NCBI RefSeq assembly: GCF_000331535.1
Contig: NZ_AMZN01000051.1
Coordinates: 81,376 to 145,375, forward strand
Source: Fulvivirga imtechensis AK7
GTDB taxonomy: Bacteria > Bacteroidota > Bacteroidia > Cytophagales > Cyclobacteriaceae
Direction: 5' to 3'
Length of the DNA stretch: 64,000 bases
This document shows positions 16,518-26,500 of the stretch, one piece after another (within the stretch, counting starts at the first letter, position 1; each line of letters starts with the position of its first letter). The notes below the pieces were generated by a model that had not been told where the DNA came from, did no database searches, and saw only the letters and a list, made by a program, of their open reading frames with translations. Made by a program: the position numbers and the translations under genes.

Positions 16518-17729
16518 TTATGACAATACTTCTTTCACCTTGGTAGCGGCATCTTTCAGCAGTATAGCTGATGACACCTTAAGCCCTGATTCCTCAATGA
16601 TCCTGGCGCCTTCCTCGGCATTCGTACCTTGTAGGCGAACAATGATGGGGATATCAATGTTCCCGATCTTTTTGTATGCTTCTACCACACCATTGGCCAC
16701 GCGATCGCAGCGAACAATACCCCCAAAGATATTAATCAATATTGCTTTTACATTAGGATCTTTCAAAATAATTCTAAACCCTGCTTCCACAGTTTCGGCA
16801 TTAGCACCACCTCCTACGTCAAGGAAGTTGGCAGGCTCCCCACCGGATAACTTAATGATATCCATAGTAGCCATTGCCAATCCGGCTCCGTTTACCATAC
16901 AACCCACATTACCATCCAGTTTTACGTAACTCAAACCTGATCTTCCGGCTTCTACCTCAGCAGGATCCTCCTCTGAAAGATCTCTCAGCTCAGCCAGATC
17001 TTTATGTCTGAAAAGTGCATTGTCATCCAGGTTTACTTTGGCATCCACAGCCAATATCTTGTTATCAGATGTTTTCAACACGGGATTGATCTCGAACATT
17101 GATGAATCTGTAGCTTCATAAGCCTTGTATAGTGCATAGATGAACTTCACCATCTCTTTAAAGGCATTTCCTTCAAGCCCTAGGGCAAAGGCAATTTTTC
17201 TGGCCTGGAATCCCTGAAGTCCAACAGCCGGATCTATCCACTCTTTTACAATTTTTTCAGGAGTCTTTTCTGCAACCTCTTCTATGTCCATACCTCCCTC
17301 AGTAGAAGCCATGATTACATTGCAACTTTTCGCTCTATCAAGCAAAATACTTAAGTAAAATTCTTTGGGTTCTGAGTCGCCAGGATAGTAAACATCCTCA
17401 GCTATTAGCACTTTATTCACTTTCTTCCCTTCATCACCGGTTTGATGCGTTACCAGTGTGCCACCTATGATATTTTTAGCCTTTTCAGTAACCTGATCAA
17501 GTGATTTGGCCAGTACCACACCATTGGAGCCAGTCTCCTGGATTTTACCTTTACCTCTTCCTCCGGCATGTATCTGAGCTTTAATTACATACCAATCTGT
17601 TCCGGTTTCACTATGAAGTTCTTTTGCTGCATTCAGCGCTTTGTCAGCAGTGTCAGCAACAATTCCTCTCTGAATCTGTACTCCGTATTTTTTTAATATG
17701 TCTTTTGCTTGATATTCGTGAATGTTCAT
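16518..17729 (-). CDS. sucC: ADP-forming succinate-CoA ligase, beta subunit
   Basis: I use the ATG at 17729, which gives 403 residues beginning MNIHEYQAKDILKKYGV, the standard SucC start; the frame extends 16 codons further upstream without support. An ATP-grasp domain (GGRGKGK near residues 50-60) is followed by the CoA-ligase domain with NFLDVGGGA and INIFGGIVRCD. The enzyme couples succinyl-CoA hydrolysis to nucleotide triphosphate formation in the TCA cycle, paired with SucD, which is not in this window. The length is normal. The upstream gap up to 18016 contains a MITE-like repeat (17847-17988). Confidence 0.96.
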   Translation of the reverse strand: MNIHEYQAKDILKKYGVQIQRGIVADTADKALNAAKELHSETGTDWYVIKAQIHAGGRGKGKIQETGSNGVVLAKSLDQVTEKAKNIIGGTLVTHQTGDEGKKVNKVLIAEDVYYPGDSEPKEFYLSILLDRAKSCNVIMASTEGGMDIEEVAEKTPEKIVKEWIDPAVGLQGFQARKIAFALGLEGNAFKEMVKFIYALYKAYEATDSSMFEINPVLKTSDNKILAVDAKVNLDDNALFRHKDLAELRDLSEEDPAEVEAGRSGLSYVKLDGNVGCMVNGAGLAMATMDIIKLSGGEPANFLDVGGGANAETVEAGFRIILKDPNVKAILINIFGGIVRCDRVANGVVEAYKKIGNIDIPIIVRLQGTNAEEGARIIEESGLKVSSAILLKDAATKVKEVLS

Positions 17730-17846
17730 GCTTAGAAATTTTTGCACGAAAGTAGTTCTTTTGGTTTTATATTTCAAGGGTTAAGGATTTAAAATCGGCT
17801 AAGCGGGAATTCTATATTCAATTTTGTTATGTTTGGCTTTCTATTT

Positions 17847-17988
17847 AGTGTTTGTAAGAAAACTCTAAGTGGCTTTAAGAAAACGTCAAGGTCAAGGCTT
17901 GTGAAGTTCTAAAAAGCGGAGCGTACTGAGGTACGAGAGCATTTTTGGAACGAGCGTAACGCGGACATTGGTGTTTTCTTAGAGACGT
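17847..17988 (+). repeat. MITE-like dispersed repeat, copy A
   Basis: The 142-bp element has ends AGTGTTTGTAAGAAAAC and GTTTTCTTAGAGACGT, an imperfect terminal inverted repeat. A 12-bp direct repeat TATTTAGTGTTT lies at 17842-17853 and 17989-18000; the TATTT part may be a target duplication. The interior holds a 38-bp core at 17911-17948 with nested inverted repeats (CGTAC-TGAG-GTACG inside AAAAAGC/GCATTTTT). The core is identical at 59536-59573 and recurs, inverted with two changes, at 58045-58082. The element fills most of the gap between sucC and the LolD-like gene. Confidence 0.8.
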
Positions 17989-18016
17989 TATTTAGTGTTT
18001 TCACAATTGAAAATAT

Positions 18017-18670
18017 ATGCTCATCGCAAAAGGGATAACAAAGACATATGGCGACCTGAAGGTGCTTAAAGGGATAGATCTGCATGTTAAGAAAAAGGAA
18101 ATTATATCAATAGTGGGGGCTTCGGGGGCCGGAAAGAGCACATTGCTTCATATACTTGGAACCCTGGATAAGCCTGATCTTGGCACATTGACCATTAATG
18201 GTGCTAACATCGATACCATGAGCAATAAGGAGAAATCGGCATTTCGCAATAAACACATAGGTTTCATTTTTCAGTTTCACAATCTCCTGCCAGAGTTTAC
18301 TGCTAAGGAAAATATATGTATTCCCGGTTTTATAAGCGGTAGAAATGCATCTTCAGTAAGACAAAGGGCTGATGAGCTGCTAAAGATCCTTGGCATTTCG
18401 GCAAGAGCCGATCACAAGCCGTCTGAACTTTCGGGAGGTGAGCAGCAGCGTACGGCAGTAGCCCGTGCGTTGATCAATAATCCCTCGATAGTATTTGCAG
18501 ATGAACCTAGCGGTAATTTGGATTCTAAAAACGCCAGAGAGCTGCATCAGCTCTTTTTCAGGCTGCGAGATGAGCTTGAGCAGACATTTGTGATAGTGAC
18601 ACATAATGAGGAATTAGCAAATATGGCAGACAGAAAACTCGAAATTAAAGATGGTGTAATTCTTACCTGA
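18017..18670 (+). CDS. ABC transporter ATP-binding protein, LolD-like
   Basis: The 217-residue ATPase has Walker [10 protein letters not shown] (residues 34-42), Q-loop Q86, signature LSGGE (138-142), Walker B IVFADEP (158-164) and a switch His in VTHNEE. Length and sequence match the LolD/MacB/FtsE group, whose members drive MacB- or LolC/E-type permeases, for example in lipoprotein release. No permease gene is adjacent; the MacB-like permease at 47439 is 29 kb away. It is convergent with the peroxiredoxin gene, with 8 bp between the stops. MITE copy A lies directly upstream and could influence its promoter. Confidence 0.85.
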   Translation: MLIAKGITKTYGDLKVLKGIDLHVKKKEIISIVGASGAGKSTLLHILGTLDKPDLGTLTINGANIDTMSNKEKSAFRNKHIGFIFQFHNLLPEFTAKENICIPGFISGRNASSVRQRADELLKILGISARADHKPSELSGGEQQRTAVARALINNPSIVFADEPSGNLDSKNARELHQLFFRLRDELEQTFVIVTHNEELANMADRKLEIKDGVILT

Positions 18671-18678
18671 TGGTTGTT

Positions 18679-19122
18679 CTATTTGAGTTGAGCAATCATT
18701 TCTTCAATATGACCTTCCGCCTCAAAAAAATCTGAATAAACAGCGGCCACCACATGCTCTTTATCCAGAAGATAGGTAACTCTTCTGGAAAGATTTAAAA
18801 AAGGTATGTGAGCTTTGTATGCTTTGGACACCCTTCCATCAACATCAGCTAGTAGCTCAAATGGCAATTGATGAGTGGACTTAAATGCCTGGTGTTTTTC
18901 TACAGGATCCGTACTGATCCCTAACACCAGCACATCCAATGTTTTAAAAAAATCGAAGTTATCCCTGAAAGTACAGGCTTCGTTTGTACATACACGAGTG
19001 AAATCCTTTGGGTAGAAATATAAAACCACTGGCTGATTAGAAGCATCTGTATCAAGGGTGAACTGACCACCGGTAGAAGGGAGGCTGAAATTAGGAGCTT
19101 TGTGGCCGGGTTTTAAAGGCAT
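18679..19122 (-). CDS. Peroxiredoxin, BCP/PrxQ type
   Basis: The 147-residue thioredoxin-fold protein has the peroxiredoxin motif P-x3-T-x2-C (P38, T42, peroxidatic C45). A second Cys at position 50, five residues later, is the BCP/PrxQ-type resolving Cys. A conserved Arg follows in SRRVTYLLD. It should reduce H2O2 and organic peroxides using thioredoxin. The usual TPGCT around the active Cys reads TRVCT here, a conservative departure that leaves the universal motif intact. It is the first of several minus-strand housekeeping genes. Confidence 0.88.
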   Translation of the reverse strand: MPLKPGHKAPNFSLPSTGGQFTLDTDASNQPVVLYFYPKDFTRVCTNEACTFRDNFDFFKTLDVLVLGISTDPVEKHQAFKSTHQLPFELLADVDGRVSKAYKAHIPFLNLSRRVTYLLDKEHVVAAVYSDFFEAEGHIEEMIAQLK

Positions 19123-19158
19123 GAGGGAGAAATGTTATTAGTGCTTTTTTTGGAGTGC

Positions 19159-20478
19159 TTAGTGAGTTAATACTACTTGCTCAGCATCCTCAACCTCAAC
19201 ATAACCAGATGTGTTAATGGAAATCAGTTTGACTTTCTTGAGTTCGTTAATCAATACGGGATCATACTTGGCGGCTACGCGTATATAGTTGTTGGTGAAG
19301 CCATGCATCATTCCATTTTCTATGTCCTCTTCAAATAGTACTATTTCGGTTTTATTCAAATTTTCTTCATAGAACTTCCTTCTCTTCTTTTCAGAAAGTG
19401 TTCTTAACATTCGGGAGCGTTCGTGCCGCACCTTCATGGGAACAGGTTCTGCCAGGTCAGGGGCAGGGGTATTGGCACGTTCGGAGTAGGTAAATACATG
19501 AAGGTATGAAATGTCTAATTCATTCAGGAATCGATATGTCTCAAGAAAATCTTCATCCGTTTCTCCAGGAAAACCTACTATTACATCCACCCCTATACAG
19601 CAATGAGGCATAACTGACCTGATTTTTTCCACCCTGCTCACGTAAAGATCACTCAGGTAGCGTCTTCTCATCATTTTCAAGATCTTGTCAGACCCTGATT
19701 GTAAGGGGATATGAAAATGCGGAACAAAGCGCTTCGATTGAGCCACAAACTCTATAACCTCATCGTGAAGCAGGTTGGGTTCTATGGAAGAGATCCGGAT
19801 CCGGTCGATCCCCTGTACGTTATCAAGCTCACGGATAAGGTCTATAAACTTATCCTCTCTTTTGCCATTGCGAATGCCGAAATCTCCGGTGTTCACTCCT
19901 GTTAGTACTATTTCTTTAACACCTGTGGCTGCTATTTCTTCAGCCGATTGAATAATATTGGTAATAGTATCGCTCCGGCTATTACCTCGTGCCAACGGAA
20001 TGGTGCAGAAAGTACAACTATAGTCACAGCCGTCCTGTATTTTCAAAAAGGTCCGTGTCCTGTCATTGATAGAAAAGGCATTGTTAAAAGTAGTTGCTCC
20101 TTCAATTTCCGAAGCCAAAACCTTTGTCTCCTCAGTTCTGACAAAGCCATCCAGCAACTCTAGCAGCCTAAATTTTTCAGCAGCGCCAAGTACGGCATCA
20201 ACCCCAGGTATTTCAGAGATCTCTTTTGGTTTGAGCTGCGCATAGCACCCTATAATGGTGATGTATGCATCAGGAGATATCTTTCTTGCCTCCCGGACTA
20301 TCTTTCTGCATTTTTTGTCAGCATTTTCAGTAACAGAGCAGGTGTTGATAATAAAAATATCGGGGGTATCAGTAAACTCTACCTTTTTGTATCCCTTTTC
20401 TTCAAACATGCGGGAAATGGTAGAAGTCTCTGAAAAATTGAGCTTACAGCCAAGAGTATAGAATGCTACTTTTCTCAT
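19159..20478 (-). CDS. mtaB: tRNA N6-threonylcarbamoyladenosine C2-methylthiotransferase
   Basis: The start at 20478 (MRKVAFYTLGCKLNFSET) gives 439 residues, the normal length; the frame extends upstream by 22 codons without homology. The N-terminal UPF0004 domain carries the three cluster Cys residues C11, C47 and C78. The radical-SAM motif CDYSCTFC supplies C151, C155 and C158. MtaB adds a methylthio group to ct6A/t6A37 in tRNAs that read ANN codons. The TLGCKLN form separates it from MiaB and RimO. A 52-bp gap separates it from the upstream DinB-like gene. Confidence 0.93.
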   Translation of the reverse strand: MRKVAFYTLGCKLNFSETSTISRMFEEKGYKKVEFTDTPDIFIINTCSVTENADKKCRKIVREARKISPDAYITIIGCYAQLKPKEISEIPGVDAVLGAAEKFRLLELLDGFVRTEETKVLASEIEGATTFNNAFSINDRTRTFLKIQDGCDYSCTFCTIPLARGNSRSDTITNIIQSAEEIAATGVKEIVLTGVNTGDFGIRNGKREDKFIDLIRELDNVQGIDRIRISSIEPNLLHDEVIEFVAQSKRFVPHFHIPLQSGSDKILKMMRRRYLSDLYVSRVEKIRSVMPHCCIGVDVIVGFPGETDEDFLETYRFLNELDISYLHVFTYSERANTPAPDLAEPVPMKVRHERSRMLRTLSEKKRRKFYEENLNKTEIVLFEEDIENGMMHGFTNNYIRVAAKYDPVLINELKKVKLISINTSGYVEVEDAEQVVLTH

Positions 20479-20530
20479 TGAAGGGGCAAATTTACATCTA
20501 TTGGATTGCTTTAGCAACATCAGCGGTGAT

Positions 20531-20980
20531 TTATGCCGGTTCAAGCATCCTTCTCAGATAGTTGATCTGGCCCAGGTGATAATTGAGGTGGGAGTGGAGG
20601 TGTATGATAAAAAATTCCGTAGTAAAAGTTTGATTCCACAACGATACAGGATAGATCTCCTGCAGATCTGATGGCGACAATGTACTTAGTACCTGATTCA
20701 CAATCTTTTGGGCTTCTTCAATTTCCCGGAGAAGCTCAGGAGTGGGCATATTTCTGGTGGAAAATTCCCTTTCTCTTTGACGCACGTAACCCGTGTCGCC
20801 CAAAACGGTACCAAAAAAATGCTGCAGGTTGCCGCAAAGGTGAAGACATAGGTTTCCAGCCGAATTACTGATGCCGTTTTTTACAGCCCAAAGATGGTCT
20901 GTCTTTTGAAATAGCTCTATCTCCGTCTTAAGTTGGTGCAGGTCTCTGTTAAAAAGCGTTTTCAGTGGTTCGGTGACCAT
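20531..20980 (-). CDS. DinB-like / DUF1572 family protein
   Basis: The 149-residue, mainly helical protein has the DinB-fold metal-ligand pattern: a His near residue 47-54 (LCLHLCGNLQHF) and the late HLHSHLNYHLGQINYLRR helix. DinB-fold proteins are putative metal-dependent thiol S-transferases or uncharacterised enzymes. The function here is unknown. It starts 2 bp after the stop of the upstream barrel-protein gene, so the two are probably co-transcribed, although the functional link is unclear. Confidence 0.75.
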   Translation of the reverse strand: MVTEPLKTLFNRDLHQLKTEIELFQKTDHLWAVKNGISNSAGNLCLHLCGNLQHFFGTVLGDTGYVRQREREFSTRNMPTPELLREIEEAQKIVNQVLSTLSPSDLQEIYPVSLWNQTFTTEFFIIHLHSHLNYHLGQINYLRRMLEPA

Positions 20981-20982
20981 TC

Positions 20983-21747
20983 TTAATTGTGTTTAATTGT
21001 ACTTTTTCCTTTTTTGGCATTTCTCAAATCTATATCAATGCCATAACGCACAATAAAGCTAATGACTCGGTAGTTAGATCGCAAACTGTCCTGGAAGGCT
21101 AGAATGGGAATCTCGGAGCTATCTCTACCCCCCAGGTACGTCTGCCCGTAAGTAAAGCGGAATTCAAATTGGAAAAACTGAGTATCGTATACGCGTGTCT
21201 CCAAACCCGCACCCGCCTCGAGGCCAAATAACCAGCGGTTGGCATCGGTTATAGCATTTACCCTGATATTACCGTCCGACTCTTGAAATTTGACTGCATA
21301 ATCAAGATCTACAGCAGCATCGAGCGTACCCTTACCATTGATCCAATAGTTGATGTTTGGCCCCACGTTAAAGAAAAATTTACCAGGGACACCTTTAGAA
21401 ATGGTTAAATCGTACTTCTTTCTTAAAAGCACGGATATTTCGAAAAAGTTATAAGCTGCGTCATTGGTAATTGATTCAGCATCATATGTAATCTTTCTAC
21501 CTTTTCTTGCATAAGAAACTTCGGTTGCCCAGGAAAAATTATTCTCCAACGGGAATTCAATATAGGCGCCTCCTCTGTATCCCAGTTTTATTGTCGAGTC
21601 GAAGAGGCTTTGTTCTTCGTCATGATGAAAGGCGACTTTATAAGCATGTACTCCTGCAAGAGGACCGATACTAAACTTTTGCCCTGCAACTTCAACAGTT
21701 GCCAGGAAGAGGAGAGCAGTGCAAACAAATAAAATCCGATTTATCAC
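20983..21747 (-). CDS. PorT-like outer-membrane beta-barrel protein
   Basis: The 254-residue protein has a signal peptide (hydrophobic residues 6-20, cleavage near AGQKF) and a beta-barrel pattern with KFSIGPLAGVHAYKV at the start and alternating aromatic strands to the end. It resembles the PorT/outer-membrane beta-barrel (OMP_b-brl) family common in Bacteroidota. Its role is unknown; some relatives support T9SS or envelope integrity. It is transcribed away from the SprF-like gene, sharing a 166-bp promoter region with the palindrome at 21764-21777. Confidence 0.7.
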   Translation of the reverse strand: MINRILFVCTALLFLATVEVAGQKFSIGPLAGVHAYKVAFHHDEEQSLFDSTIKLGYRGGAYIEFPLENNFSWATEVSYARKGRKITYDAESITNDAAYNFFEISVLLRKKYDLTISKGVPGKFFFNVGPNINYWINGKGTLDAAVDLDYAVKFQESDGNIRVNAITDANRWLFGLEAGAGLETRVYDTQFFQFEFRFTYGQTYLGGRDSSEIPILAFQDSLRSNYRVISFIVRYGIDIDLRNAKKGKSTIKHN

Positions 21748-21763
21748 CTAAAACATGTTTAAA

Positions 21764-21777
21764 CTTGCATGTGCAAG
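21764..21777. promoter_or_regulatory. Candidate operator palindrome in a divergent promoter region
   Basis: The sequence CTTGCA-TG-TGCAAG has perfect 6-bp arms. It lies 17 bp upstream of the PorT-like start in the 166-bp divergent region shared with the SprF-like gene. No binding protein can be named; the call is based on symmetry and position only. Confidence 0.3.
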
Positions 21778-21913
21778 ATTTGTCTGAAAAAAAGTATAAC
21801 TACATGGGAATCAATTGCCAATTTAAAAATAAGTTTGGTTACTTCAACACAGCTAATCTATATATATATTGAAGAAATTTTTTTAACTTCTAAGGCACTT
21901 TTAAAACTGACTC

Positions 21914-23497
21914 ATGCATTTGAGATTTCAATTTGCAATTTTTTTTATTTTTATTCTTCTGTCTATTACTAAATCCTTTTCGCAGGATAATAGTAACTTG
22001 ACCCATTACTTTATGAATCCTTATTCCATTAACCCGTCCTTTGCCGGGACTGATGGAAAGCCTTCTCTTTTCTTAACGTATAGAAAGCAGTGGATCGACA
22101 TTGAGGGAGCTCCTGTAATCAGCAACTTTTCATTTCATACACCTACCGGTAAAAATATGGGGTTTGGATTGAATGTAGCTAATGCACAACGCAGTGTCCT
22201 GAATACAACAAGTGGGTATATCACCACATCTTATGGTATCTCTTTATCAAAATTAGTGCGGTTGAGGTTTGCAATATCGGGAGGAGCCGCTTACAACGGT
22301 GTGGATATTACCGATCTTGAAAATATTACTGATCCTGCTCTGCAAGAGCTATTGTTGGATAATAACATCTACCTCATAGGTAATGCAGGTATTTCACTTC
22401 AGGTAAAGCATGTAAACTTTGGAGTGTCTATTCCCAACTTGTTTGGTAATGAATACACTTCTGGTGAAGAGTTCAGCCTGGGAGAGGTAAAACCTTTCGA
22501 AAATGCCATTCTGTTTCTCACTAACCGTTTCTACTTTGGTGATGACAAACATGCATTCGAACCTTACATTCTTTACCGTTACAGCGATGTTTTGCCACAC
22601 CAGTTTGAAGCATCCGGTGTGCTGCATCTCAACCATGTAGTGTGGCTGGGGGGATCGTATAAGCAGGACTTTGGTATCACTGCGTTTGGTGGTATAAAAC
22701 TGAAGAAATTCTTTGGCTTGGGGTATGCCTACAGTTTGAAAAATACGGGTATTAATGAGCTTAACAGCCCCACACATGAAATTCAACTGAACCTGCTTCT
22801 GGGCATAAGGGGCAAGGACAGGGTGTATTATTCCTTTGTAGATACATCTAAACCGGTGCATAAGTCGAAGCGGCAACTGGCCATTGAGCAGAAGCGGGAA
22901 GAGGAAGCCCGGAAGCGCGAAGAGCAAGCAGAACAAAAACGGCTAGCTGAAGAGGCCAGAAAAGAGGAAGAATCCAGAAAAGCTGAAGAAGTGAGGAAGG
23001 CAGAGGAAGCCAGAAAAGCTGAAGAGGCAAAAATTGCTGAAGAGACGCGTCAGCAGAAATTAGCTGAGGAGGAGCGCATTGCAGAAGAGCGGGTAGAAGC
23101 AGCCAGGAAGCAGGAAGAAATAAGAAAGCAAATGGAGGATCAAAAAGAACAGCAATTGGCAGAAGAAAAAAGAGCGGTTGAAACACCTAAGAAAAACCTT
23201 GTAGAGGAGCAATCCACAGATGAAAGAGTAGTGGTGAAACGTGGAGGGCATCTATTGGAGTTGACTCAGGGTGAGTATGTTATAGTAGGGGCCTTCAATA
23301 GTTATGAACATGCAGAGGAATATTCTGATGAATTATTTTTTAAAGGTTACCAATCGAAGTTTGGATATATTACTGGTAAAGGGTACTGGTATGTTTACAT
23401 ATATCGTGGTGATGATATAGACAAAGCCAGACAGGAGCGTGACAAGCACAGAAAGTTGCCACTTTTTAGAAGGGCATGGGTAATATCTGTGCAATAA
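21914..23497 (+). CDS. PorP/SprF-like outer-membrane protein with coiled-coil and SPOR-like C-terminal extension
   Basis: The 527-residue protein has a signal peptide (to about residue 24). A PorP/SprF barrel domain follows (about 25-310), with the family opening HYFMNPYSINPSFAGTDG, LTYRKQW and GFGLNVAN. Ordinary members end there, at about 300-330 residues. Here a Glu/Arg/Lys/Ala-rich coiled coil follows (about 316-440), then a SPOR-like domain of about 80 residues (YVIVGAFNSYEHAEEYS ... YWYVYIYRGDD). PorP/SprF proteins help secrete and attach type B-CTD adhesins such as SprB. The extension could reach through the periplasm to peptidoglycan. It lies 18 bp upstream of a type B-CTD protein gene, its probable client. 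Confidence 0.85.
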   Translation: MHLRFQFAIFFIFILLSITKSFSQDNSNLTHYFMNPYSINPSFAGTDGKPSLFLTYRKQWIDIEGAPVISNFSFHTPTGKNMGFGLNVANAQRSVLNTTSGYITTSYGISLSKLVRLRFAISGGAAYNGVDITDLENITDPALQELLLDNNIYLIGNAGISLQVKHVNFGVSIPNLFGNEYTSGEEFSLGEVKPFENAILFLTNRFYFGDDKHAFEPYILYRYSDVLPHQFEASGVLHLNHVVWLGGSYKQDFGITAFGGIKLKKFFGLGYAYSLKNTGINELNSPTHEIQLNLLLGIRGKDRVYYSFVDTSKPVHKSKRQLAIEQKREEEARKREEQAEQKRLAEEARKEEESRKAEEVRKAEEARKAEEAKIAEETRQQKLAEEERIAEERVEAARKQEEIRKQMEDQKEQQLAEEKRAVETPKKNLVEEQSTDERVVVKRGGHLLELTQGEYVIVGAFNSYEHAEEYSDELFFKGYQSKFGYITGKGYWYVYIYRGDDIDKARQERDKHRKLPLFRRAWVISVQ

Positions 23498-23515
23498 TTA
23501 ATTGAAACCAACAAA

Positions 23516-26500
23516 ATGAAGCAGTTAGTAGTTTTAGTAGCTTTACTCGCAATGGTATGGGGCAGGTCTAATGCACAGCCTGCTATTACTAATATTGATC
23601 CTACCCATGGTTTCATAGGTTCAGATGTGATAATTACAGGCAGTGGTTTTGGAACTAACCCGGCTGATGTTGTGGTCTGGTTTGGAAGCGCAAAAGGTGC
23701 TGTGGCTTCTGTGGCTAATAATCTGATTATTGCTACAGTACCTGCCGGAGCGCAGGCAGATAACATCACAGTTGTTAATCTGGCTACAGGTCTTTCGGTG
23801 CAGAGTATGGAGAAGTTTTATCCGGTATATAGCGGCAGCGGTTTTGATCCGGCTTTATTAGCCCCCCCTGTTATTATTCCTGATGCAAAGCAAGTATATG
23901 ACCCTTGTACTTGCGACCTTAATGGAGATGGCCTTCCTGATGTAATATCAACCAAATTTGATAATGCCACCAACTTGCTAATTCTGGAAAACCAAAGTAC
24001 CACTGAAAATTTTTCATTTAGCAGTACCTCAGTGAACGTTGGGCAACCCACAGTTAATGTAAAATGTGCCGATTTTAATGGAGACGGCAAGCCTGACCTG
24101 TATATGAGCAGAGGTGGAACTACGCGGTTTAATGTTTTTGTCCTTCCCAACACAAGCGCTGCTGGCATTAGCTTTGGAACTATGCTGACCTTACCTATGG
24201 CTACGGACGTGCAAAGCCGGAGGGTGACACATGGTGATTTGAATGGAGATGGTAAACCGGAAATTATTGTCACCAACTCTGCAGCAGGTCAGGTGATCAT
24301 ATTTGAAAATACCAGCACAGCAACCATTAGTTTTAACATGACACCTATTGTTCTTAACATAGCCGGAGCAAGCTCTACTACTGGTCTGGATGTTCAGGAT
24401 GTAGATGGTGATGGCAGACTTGATATTATCGTTTGTCAGTTTTTTGGTAATGATGTTTTTGTGCTTAGAAATACAGGCACAGGCTCTATTGCGTTTGCAC
24501 AGGCTGAAGTTTTGAGTCTCTCAGGTAAATCTTTGCTGAATTTAACCACAGGTGATTTCAATGGTAATGGTAAGTTGGATATTGCAGTGATAGGTAATGC
24601 TGCAGACCAGGTTTTTATATTTCCCAATAACTCAGACCCCGGTAACATCAATTTTGCGGCTCCTCAGCCTTTTACTGTTAATGATGGCCCCTGGGGTATA
24701 TCTACCGGTGATGTAGATGGTGATGGATCTCTCGATATAGTGACTACCAGCGTTAACCAAAACCTTGTAGCAGTGCTCCAAAATACATCTTCAGGTGGAT
24801 CACTGGCATTTACAAAGCATAATATTGATATAGGCAACAGGTCACGGAATGTATGGGTCAATGACCTGGACGGTGATGCAAAACCGGACTTTGTTATTAC
24901 CGCACAAAACGCAACCAATCCACCAACAAGTTTCGATGTGCGGTTAATAAGAAATACAAATTGTTACACGCCACAATTCCTTAATGATCAACCTTTGGCG
25001 ATATGTTCAGGGCAAACCATAACTTTAGCAGTACCGGAGTCTCCTTCTGCCACCTTTAGCTGGACGAAAGATAACACGCCAATAGCGGGAACGAATAACA
25101 CCCTGGACATAACAAGCTTTGGAGTTTATGAAGTTACGGCAATTACAGAATCCGGGGCATGTAATACTACAGCGAGTATCAATATTGCAGACGGAACTGG
25201 CACAATTCCGGGTGCACCAACTGCAAGTAATGACGGACCTGCCTGTATAGGTGGGGAGCTTACTTTGAGTGTAAATACTGTAAATGGAGCAACTTACAAC
25301 TGGACAGGACCAAACGGTTTTACATCCACTGTTCAAAATCCGGTTATTACCGGTGTAAGTAATAATGTAGCCGGCATCTATTCTGTTACCATTCAATCGG
25401 GAGACTGCCGAAGCTCAGAATCTACAACAATGGTCGAAGTAGTTGACCTGCCGCAATTCACAGCTTCTGTAGCTGGAACCAGTAGCGTTTGCGCAGGCAA
25501 TACCGTGGCTTTAAGTACACAATCCAGATCGGGATTTGGCTATCAATGGTTACGGGATAATAACCCCATATCCGGGGCCACTTCCAGTTCGTATTCCGCC
25601 ACTCAATCAGGACAATATAGTGTCTTGATTGATGATAATAATAGTAATTGTAGTTTAATCACGAATATTATTGAGGTAAATGTATACTCATCGCCAACTG
25701 CCAGCTTTTCGGTTCCCGCATCAGCATGTAGTAACAGCGAAGTTACATTTACCAATAATTCAACAATAGATAGCACTGCCCCCGTAGTATATAGCTGGAA
25801 TTTTGGGGATGGAAATACATCAGCAGATCAAAATCCAACCCACGTATACGCCTCTTCTGGAAATTATACTGTTCAGTTATCGATTTCCTATACCGGGATT
25901 ACCGGATGCACTCATAGCCAAAGCAGAGGAATAACCGTCCGTGACCCATTGACCCCGGTAATAGAAGCGTCAAGTGAAGAAATTTGCCCTGATGAAGAGT
26001 TAACATTAGGTATAACTGGTACTTTTAATTCTATATTATGGGATACCGGGGAGACTTCGAATAACATTACTGTTAATACAGCGGGCACTTATAGCGTTAC
26101 GGTAAATGATACCAATGGCTGTGATGCAACATCAGATATTACCATAACCTCCGGAACCGTACCCGATGTACAGGTGACGGCAGACAGAAATTCCATTTCT
26201 CAGGGTGATCAGGCGCAACTGACGGCAACAGGAGCAGACAGCTACTTGTGGACCCCTGATACCGGCTTAAGCGATCCTGATATTGCCAACCCGATCGCTT
26301 CACCGGAAATAACTACAACATATATTGTTACAGGAACACTCACCGATGGCTGTTCCGCAACTGCAGAAATTACCATAATCGTAAGCGCTGGAGGAGAAGT
26401 GAATATAACCCCACTCAAAGCCTTCTCCCCTAATAGCACCATTAATCCAACCTGGACCATTGAAAATATTCAAGACTATCCGGATTGTACCATGAGCATC

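Noticed and set aside
15565..19905. Plus-strand frames of 60-140 codons opposite the DUF6089, sucC and mtaB genes
   Set aside because: They mirror the codons of well-supported minus-strand genes and have no recognisable motifs or proper N-termini.
21769..21972. Plus-strand 67-codon frame before the long SprF-like gene
   Set aside because: It overlaps the SprF signal peptide in another frame and spans an AT-rich promoter region.
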